DNA from: Puccinellia tenuiflora
Lineage: Eukaryota > Streptophyta > Magnoliopsida > Poales > Poaceae
Assembly (NCBI GenBank): GCA_012064385.1
Contig: QRDG01000352.1
Coordinates: 340,265-404,264, forward strand
Direction: 5' to 3'
Length of the DNA: 64,000 nt
The position numbers were made by a program, and so were the translations under genes. The notes under the pieces were generated by a model, which ran no database searches, had not been told where the DNA came from, and saw only the letters and a program-made list of their open reading frames with translations. Below, piece after piece: positions 56,614 to 64,000 of this stretch (the stretch's first letter is position 1; each line of letters opens with the position of its first letter).

Positions 56614-59600
56614 TGTAACAGCCCCAGTTTGGCACCCTAAAATATGGGCCAAATTTTCACTTTTGCTTTGCATTGCATCATGGCATACTTATTTTAAATT
56701 TCTTAAGTTGAATAAAAGCAACACTTGAAAATTAAAACAAAGGAAGCAAAACCCTTCCCAAAAATCCCAAACAAAATGCATTACTCAATTTGGCAAAACC
56801 AATTGTTCTTGAGTCTCCAAATTGTCCAGGAAGCTCAAGGATATATTCTATAAATGTTTATCAAAGGCAGTTTCTTGCCAAGCAAAGTTTAAATTTGACA
56901 ATTCAAAATTGGCTCAATTCTATTTCTATTTTTTGGACCAAGTGGAGTTTTCCAAAAATTCAAAATAAAATCATGGGGAGCTTCAATATTATCCTGAGAG
57001 CCTCCATGAATATTTTCATTATTTTTGATATTTTATAAGTGCTCCAAATAAATACAATATGGAAATTATCAAATTTTGACCTTAATTAAAATTTATGAAT
57101 AAATTTGTATCTAAACAATTATTTTTGGAACACCAAATTTTTGTGGAGCTTCCTCATGACATAGGGAGCCCACATGAATTTTGCTAGAATTTCTAAAATT
57201 GGTTAAATGGCTCATTTCAAATAGCTAAACCCTGCTGTTTTAAAATCAGAAAAAGAAAATGGGCAAAAGTTCAAATTTCTAACAGGGGCCCCCTGTCATC
57301 CTCCCCTTGCTTCCTCCTTCGCCACACTGGCGACCATGGCCACTGGCGCCATGCCGTGCGCCCCATGCCGCCCAAATTCCATGGCCCCCCCCCTGGTGGA
57401 CAAGCACGCCACCTGCTCCTCGCTCACTCCCCGACCCATTCCTCCGCTCACCTGCTTCCCCGCCTCTCTTCCCTCTCCACCCGAGCTCCCGCCATAGCCG
57501 CCGTGCTTGCCGAGCTTGCCGCCCCGTGCAGATCGACGCCGGTAAAACCCTCTGCCGGGTCCCTCCCTTTCTCCACGTCGAAGCAATTGAGCCGGGGTGA
57601 CCGCAATCGCCGACACCGTCCTCTTCTTCCTCTGCATTGGCCGGGTGCCGTCGAGCACACGCTCGTCGATTCCGCCCCACCGCGCCGTCGCCGTCCACAC
57701 CTTAGAGCTCAGGGTGAGCTCCGCTTTCATTCTAGCTTTTCCCCGCATCCCTTTTTCCTCTCCCGCCGCCGGTCATCGTCGATCACCACCGCATGCCGTC
57801 GCCACAGCGCGCCCGGCCTGGACACCGGCCTGTCCGGCCGTGAGGCCGGCTGGCTCGGGTGCCAGCCCGGCCTTGCGCTCGGCCTGGGCCGGCCAAAAGG
57901 CCGGCAACCTCTGGAACCGTCCCGGCCTGGAGCCCAGCCTGGGCCGGCCACGAGGCCGGCTGCCTCGGGTCACTGCTCGGCCTTGGGCCCGGCCTGGCCG
58001 GTCTGGAGGCCGGCCTGTCTGCAGTTGGGCCTTTCCTTTTTGGAATTAAAATGAAATTAAAACAATTAATAACTATTTAAATAATGATCCAAATTTGACA
58101 AATCATATATCAAATTGTTCAGAAAAACAAACTCCACAAGTTAGAATCATTGAAATGATATTTTGAGAGTATATTTTTGCTGTTTGTTAAGAATTCCTAA
58201 AATGGTATAAATAATACCTAATTTGGGAAAATCATAATTCGATAAATATTTAACCAAAAATTATGAATAAAATATCAAAATGATCAGTGTTTCAAATGCT
58301 ATCAAATCATGGTAATATCAAATCATGATCACAAATATTTATTTGATGTTAGTCATAAATTGGTTAAAAGAATTAAATTCAATTAATTATTTAATTCGCT
58401 ATTTATTCATCGATAATTGGAAATTCACAAATGAGGTACCAAAATGATCGGCAGAACAAAACCTATTTAATCATGTCATGTTCATGCATATCCAAGCCAC
58501 TTCTTTAATAATGTAATAATTTATAAACAATGTGGCCATTAAGTTAAATATGGGGTTGTTCCCAAATAATTGCATTAATTGTTTGGAACTCCATTTAATT
58601 TGTTAGTAAATTTAAATGATGATATCTTTGCACCAACTTGCCATGTCATCATGTGATTGTGCATTGCACTTGTCTTCTTGTATTTATTTGTTCCTTTGCT
58701 ATTATTTTGGTTATCGATAGATTCCGGAGTCGAGGGTTCCCCTACCTACCCCGACGAGCCGTACTACACACCCCGGCAGCAAGGCAAGAGATAACCTAAC
58801 CTTCTTGGCATTCTAGCATCCTATTGTTTTATAAACTTATTTTATCCACCATAATATTGCATTCGATTCCAATGTCAATTTTGGTCAATAGTAGCCTATG
58901 ATTGCATGTTTTTCCCCGAACCTTCACATGCTTCCCCTCCTATGAACCATAGGATTGATGTGTTGGCCGGTGACAAAGACATAATAGTTGTTACATATGC
59001 TTAGCTATGCTTAGTCAAATGCTATTTATGTCCGTTGTTTAAATTCCATAATTGTTGATGTTGATGGAATGTTCGGACATGGTGGATACTTGTGGTTCCT
59101 TAATTAAAATGCTTAAAAGGCTTGGATGAGTTGCCATCGGGGATGGTGGGTTGCCTCATTCTTGCCCCTAGGTGCGAGTTCTTGTCTCTAGACTCAAGAT
59201 CGAGCGTGCTGCCATTGGTGGGAGTATGGGCTCCTTACTAACTGAATAACTTGTGCGGGCGTATCCAAGGATCCTCTAGATTTGCGCTTTCCATTTGCGT
59301 GTGAGTTGCATGTGGACGAAGGCGCGATGAAGAGGGTGTGTGTGGTGTTAGGGCGTGGCGATGGGGGCAGGGGCTGAAATAGGCTGGGTAAACTTGCCCT
59401 GTCGTCACAGATGATTCTTGGATAGTCTCACGCGAGGTAAAGGTTTAACCGCGCCCACTTGCCGGCTTTCCCCGGAAGAGAGCTAACTAGGCGAGCCGGA
59501 CGGTACCAATGGGTAAAGTAGTATACCCCTGCAGGGTTAAATCTTTTCGAAAAGCCGTGTCCGCGGTTATGGACGACTTGGGAACGGATATACGAGACCA

Positions 59601-60451
59601 TAGAGAAACTTAACCTAATTAAAATTTGGCAGCTAATGGTTGCATTACAACGTGTGACAAAAGGTTCATTTCCTCGAGGGGGATTCGAGGGAGTGCCTTT
59701 GGTGGAGATGAGTGGTTCTGGTTACAAATGGTTCGATGAGAACCAAAGAGGAAAGTTTACTCTCTTATGCCTTTTATGAAAAATACTCTGAGTAGTCGAT
59801 GCCATGGGTCATTTTCATATCTTTAATTGAAAACTAGCTTTATGCAAAATAGCTACTATACAGCTTTAGAGTATCCGTCATCATTGGGCCTATATCGCCC
59901 TACTAAACTTGCGAGTACGTCGTACTCAGTATCTCTTTGCTACCTTTATTAATTTGTTTCAGAGGAGGATGACACCGAGCACACAAGTGGTTTCTTACTG
60001 GACATCGACGAATAGTTCGGGGTTCCCAGGTGGCAGATTGGGACCGTGGAACAAGCTGGGTGGGATTGTTTATGTGTAGGCCTCTTAGGCCATATATTTG
60101 GATCTTGTTGTACTAGATAACACTAATTCGCTTCCGCATGATGAACTGATGGGTCTGTGACCCCTTTTATGTGTAATATTTGTATCTTTCTCATATATGA
60201 GTTGCTATATGAATCTTTGTGGCGTAGAGTCTGTGATGTGCCAGTTGTTACACAAGTCTTGATCTCTCTACTATACATGATAGCTATGTCTGAGCTTATG
60301 GCATGATTGAGGTGTTGCGTGCCGATGATCCATTCCGAGCACGCCTGCCAAAGGTTTTGACCTGGGATTGGTAAACCCAGTAACCTTCGATTGTGTAGCA
60401 TGACCGGTTGCACAAAGCTTCATTGTATAGTTCTGGGGTCGGGGTGCTACA
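56614..60451 (+). repeat. 3' LTR of the 12.5-kb element
   Basis: 3838 bp, aligned along its full length with 47909-51707 and nearly identical in long stretches. It keeps the full CCGGCC repeat (57800-58010). Confidence 0.92.
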
Positions 60452-60456
60452 TCCAC

Positions 60457-61472
60457 TTCCAAGGAGCACTGCAGCTGTAGCGCCCCGACCCGCTCAAGCC
60501 CATCTAGGCCTGCATGAGCCTATCTGGACCATGGCCGAGCAGCAGCCGGCGACCACCGCAGCCAAGGAGCTCCGTCACGAGACGACACTGCCACCAGCAT
60601 CACCCGGCCTCGCCGGACCAGAACCTCCCGAGGAGCACCGCCGCCAAGGAAGGGGAAGGCCCCGAACCACCCACCAGGACGCGAGGAAAGGAGAGCGGCC
60701 GCCCCAGCGTCGCCCGGTGACCCCTGCCGGTGGCGACGACGGGGGAGGGGGTGGCGGCCGGTGGGAGCGGGGGCCCCGTCGCCCACGGCGGGGGGGGGGG
60801 GGGGGGGGGGGGGGGGCTAGCGGTCCATAGTAATGTGTGATGTTGCCGATATTTGTTTGCCATGTGAACCTATGTGGTAACGGGCGTTGGAAGCTAGCTA
60901 AGTGTTTGTGATGTTAGTTTTGAAATTTGACAGACTTAACAGTTCCAGGTCCAGTGGGAGCGACGCTTTTCTTCATTTGGATACGACCTTGGCTTCAACG
61001 GTGGTGGTATGTCCGGATTTCTTTTACTTATTTGTTTCACTTTATAGATATAGTCAAACCTGGACACAAGCATAATAGAGTAAAGAGTACACGTAGAGGC
61101 GTAAACATATGCGCCATCCTCCTGTTCGGAAATGTTTGTTCATGAATATCCAACACTTGCATATATTTAAATATCTCAATATTCGGTGAAGGTTGAGACG
61201 ATTTGAAAAAAGAAAAGGAAAGCTGGATTTTGACAGGGTCTGTACTTAACTTACATCAAAACCAGTAGTACAAACATAACTACACCACATTGTACTGATC
61301 TGGGCCCAAAAAAACTCACATAATTCAGCAAAAAGAACTTTAAAGTTATAATAGTAATCCTGAATTTAAGGCCGGAAACTGCACATCTACATACAAAACA
61401 TCACATGACTAAGAACGAAAAGATTAGTCGTGTTTGGGCTTTCGCAGGTAATTCACACACTCACTCTTGGTT
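60457..61472. other. Region between the LTR element and FLU
   Basis: 60470-60830 is GC-rich without a recognised gene and ends in a run of 27 G (60790-60816). From 60835 it is ordinary AT-rich sequence, and the part near 61200-61472 is probably the FLU 3' untranslated region. Confidence 0.45.
60790..60816 (+). repeat. G27 homopolymer
   Basis: 27 consecutive G residues after GCCCACGGC. The length may be uncertain in the assembly. Confidence 0.9.
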
Positions 61473-63740
61473 TTAGTCATTGTCCAATCTTGCGATGTAC
61501 TCATCGTAGAACTTGCCTGCCTTCTCGAGCTCACCAAGCTCGGTGTAGCAATCAGCTATCGCCCCGTAAGCCTCAGTGACACCCGAATCCTCACCGGTCA
61601 TCTTGGAGACGCTGAGTACCATGGAGTGGTACTTTATTGCTTCCTTGTAATTTCCTTGTCTTTGTAATGATGCTCCTGGTGAATGCAAAGCAACTCCGTT
61701 AGTTGGGTATGGCAAACATAAAATAAAATGAGATGGACGTCATGATGTTTCCAGTCAGCACTGCCCTGGTAATACACTGAGTAATGACACCTCGTGGCCA
61801 TGTTTATATGATACAGGTTATACTACTAAAAATGATGACAAAATTGCTTTTGCAATTATCATGATTGGGCTACCATTGGCATGTTCAGGATATTTACAAA
61901 ATTAGGGGGGGAAGCAATTCTGCGGTTCTCTAGACAACGAAGGACGCATCACAGTTCATTCAGTTTCGCGTGTGTGTGCAAGTACACGATAAATGAAATT
62001 CACGTGAAAAAACGAAGAATATACCTAATCCTCGTGCTGCCTTCTTCTCTTCAACATGATCACCCAAAGATTCTGCAAGATCCAGAGCTGCCTTAAACTC
62101 AGGAAATGCCTTCTCGGGGGCTTGGTTTCTCAGGTAGTTCTTCCCAGTCCTCAGATATGTAATTAGGCGCTGTTTGTGAGGGTCAACAATAACTTCTGAT
62201 TCTGGTACCTTACTAGCAGCTGGTGCATAGCTCAAAGCAGGAGCATAAGATTCGATTTTGGCTTGTCTTCTCAGTGAAGCATTTATCTGACGCAGCTGAT
62301 CATTCAGCTTTTTAAGCTCTCCTTTCCTTTGTCTCGCAAGGAGCCCTACAGGATTACTGAAGTGTTCAATATAAAGTAGAAAATCTTGGATAGTTAACAG
62401 GGAAGTCATACAAATTACGAAAATTACAGAATAGCCAAGGAGAAATAAGTAATATGAACTAAATTATCTGATTCTTCATGCAAACAAGAGCAGCAATGGG
62501 AAAATTGCCATCAGAAAAGATAATGTCACACATGCAAAAGCTAACCGTCTGAATAATCAGGATAAATTCAGATCTTTAAGGCTACATACAAATTATTTAA
62601 TGTTTTACACGAAAGGCAGGCACTCTGCCGATTCATCGAGAAATAAAAAACATAACAATATAGAATCTATATACAGAGGATGCTAAGATTGAAGGCAATA
62701 CTGCATAGTATGTCGTCACAGTATAGTATGTCGTCACACGTACATAAACCAAGCCTCCTCTGGGAAAGGTCCATAACTGTACTACATCTTCACACATACA
62801 TAAATGCTATCAACAAAACCTCTATGCATAGGACATTACACCTCAATTCAGGTAGCGTTGAATCTACTTAAACTCATAGACTGGCAAAGAATCTAGACAT
62901 GTTTCGTGATTTGAGCAAAATCTCATTGCCATTTAAGAAACAAATAATAAAAACACAGACATGAATGGTTGATTAGCAAAGATCACTTTTATAAGGCTGC
63001 AGACTAAATTTATACGCCTCACTTTTGTAAGTGTTGGCAATTCAAGTTTGGGATGTCTTGCTTCAGATATTCAAAACCACTCAAGCTGGATGAAGTATTA
63101 GAAAACAAAAAATACACATGTAAGAAAAATATACTCCTAGTTTATGTATTATTGAGATGATAATAAAGCTAGTTTGCTAGCCACAAACACTTCCTTAATG
63201 GCCTACATGTGTTAGTTCGCAGCATGATGACTTTACCTCCGACGGTAGCGCCGACCATGGCTATTGCAAACAGCAGGGGCATGTTAGGAACAGAGTACCC
63301 CGGCTCACATTGTTCTGCGAAACAACCGGGTGGAAGAGCAAACATGACAGCACTGCTGACGGCAAATGCTTTCCCGAAACTAGAAGATACAGCTTTCTGT
63401 GAAGAAAAATGTAAGTTGTATAATGTTGATGATACAACAATAAACTGTCTGCAAGCAGTAAAATTGAGCTCTGCTGAGAATTGAGATAATACAAACCCGT
63501 TTAAAACACATTCGAGGCAACCAAAAACCAAGGCCTATTTCAGCCTTATGTTGAATCAAAGGTTCGTTTCAATTATTTTGTGATGCACTCTAAAAATAGA
63601 CCAAGGGACTCACCATCATACCTGAAGCTCAGATGTAGACTTGATAAGAAAATGATCATGTCCATTAGCTAGATCGAGGTCGTCGCTGCTAGTACGAACG
63701 CAGTCAGTTGATGACGAAGAACATCTAGCTACAAGTCTCT
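61473..63740 (-). CDS. FLU: FLU, chloroplast regulator of tetrapyrrole synthesis (5' end missing)
   Basis: Four minus-strand exons join in frame: 63740-63622, 63396-63237, 62345-62025 and 61675-61473 (stop TAA). Order in the protein: end of a serine-rich transit-peptide-like segment; a hydrophobic membrane segment (MPLLFAIAMVGATVGG) after the conserved ALPPGCFAEQCEPGYS; a coiled coil (KGELKKLNDQLRQINASL); then TPR repeats with LRNQAPEKAFPEFKAAL, ARGLGASLQRQGNYKEAIKY and AYGAIADCYTELGELEKA. FLU is a thylakoid-bound protein whose TPR domain binds glutamyl-tRNA reductase and shuts off 5-aminolevulinic acid synthesis in the dark, preventing toxic protochlorophyllide build-up. The first exon(s), needed in phase 1, lie beyond 63740 or outside the window. 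Similarity to known FLU is strong along the whole mature part. Confidence 0.93.
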
Positions 63741-64000
63741 CTGCAGGAAAATTTTCATTACATGTCAGCTATCACTACATGACCCCCTAAAAAAGGTATC
63801 ATCACATTGCATGACATGTAGAAGTAGTAGAAGAAGAAGAAACAGTCTCTCTTTCCTCTTCATAAGGAACTAGATCCCATGCTGCTTACACAAAATGAAA
63901 TCGATGTAGTAATTTCTTGTGCTAATGAAAATATCTATGACCAAACGTTTTGCTCCTTAGCATTTGTAAGAAGTTGAAATGGTCACTGCAGACGCACCAT

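Larger units (their letters stand above)
47909..60451 (+). mobile_element. LTR retrotransposon with 3.8-kb LTRs (Gypsy-like, pol-less), 12.5 kb including a nested insertion
   Basis: Complete element flanked by the perfect duplication TCCAC (47904-47908 and 60452-60456). LTRs 47909-51707 and 56614-60451 both start TGTAACAGCCCCAG and end CACA/TACA. A PBS and a polypurine tract are in place. Without the nested solo LTR the interior is only about 2.6 kb, shorter than one LTR. It holds a decayed gag zinc knuckle and a protease trace but no RT or integrase. It is therefore either a large non-autonomous (LARD-like) derivative or badly decayed. TGTAAC ends and this PBS fit Ty3/Gypsy; the lineage is not resolved. 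Confidence 0.9.

Noticed and set aside
47909..60451. 3.8-kb direct repeat as a segmental duplication
   Set aside because: The primer site after the first copy, the polypurine tract before the second and the TCCAC target duplication show the copies are LTRs of one element.
1..64000. Bacterial-type features (operons, Shine-Dalgarno sites, prophage, toxin-antitoxin)
   Set aside because: Spliced plant genes and plant transposons throughout. Nothing supports prokaryotic or organellar origin.

Overview
The window is nuclear DNA of a grass. The genes have many GT-AG introns, the coding exons of some are very GC-rich, and intact or decayed plant transposons fill more than half the sequence (CACTA, Copia/Sirevirus, a long-LTR Gypsy-like element, LINEs, a Stowaway-like MITE). 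The repeat style suggests a large-genome Pooideae grass, but I cannot name the species. All family assignments come from reading the sequence and recalling the families. No search was run.

Layout. 1-3429 holds the 3' part of a TIC22-like chloroplast import gene (+). 3430-6500 is intergenic DNA with a LINE scrap. 6628-8393 is a two-exon GT37 fucosyltransferase gene (+). 9604-17869 is a degenerate CACTA (En/Spm) transposon: 5' terminus, arrays of 38-bp dyads, a broken TNP2 transposase, a broken Transposase_24-type second ORF and a long hairpin. It has no recognisable 3' terminus because it is cut off by a Sirevirus-type Copia retrotransposon (17870-29782). That element has two LTRs, gag, pol and a third, envelope-position ORF. 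Its 3' side abuts a truncated LTR of a third element (29783-30323) and another LINE scrap. 31391-43685 is an 18-exon EDM2-type chromatin gene (+) whose introns carry a MITE, a TRIM-like element and a LINE fragment. 45258-47110 is a five-exon double-bond reductase gene (-). 47909-60451 is one complete LTR element with 3.8-kb LTRs and a perfect 5-bp target duplication. A solo Sirevirus LTR with its own target duplication is nested inside it. 61473-63740 is the FLU gene (-), missing its 5' exon(s) at the window edge.

The five host genes do not form an operon-like unit. Two act in chloroplasts (TIC22-like: protein import; FLU: feedback control of chlorophyll precursors), one in the Golgi (cell-wall fucosylation), one in reactive-carbonyl and phenylpropanoid reduction, and one in chromatin. 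EDM2 proteins are known to control transcripts of genes with heterochromatic transposons in their introns, and this EDM2 gene has such insertions itself.

The most unusual signals lie in the mobile DNA. They are: a CCGGAG(T/A)CTCCGG palindrome array in the Sirevirus LTRs that recurs inside pol and around the accessory ORF; TATA boxes centred in 20-bp inverted repeats in two different Sirevirus LTR families; an accessory ORF that appears to have a private leader exon and intron; and a ~100-nt-arm hairpin in the CACTA leader resembling a small-RNA precursor.
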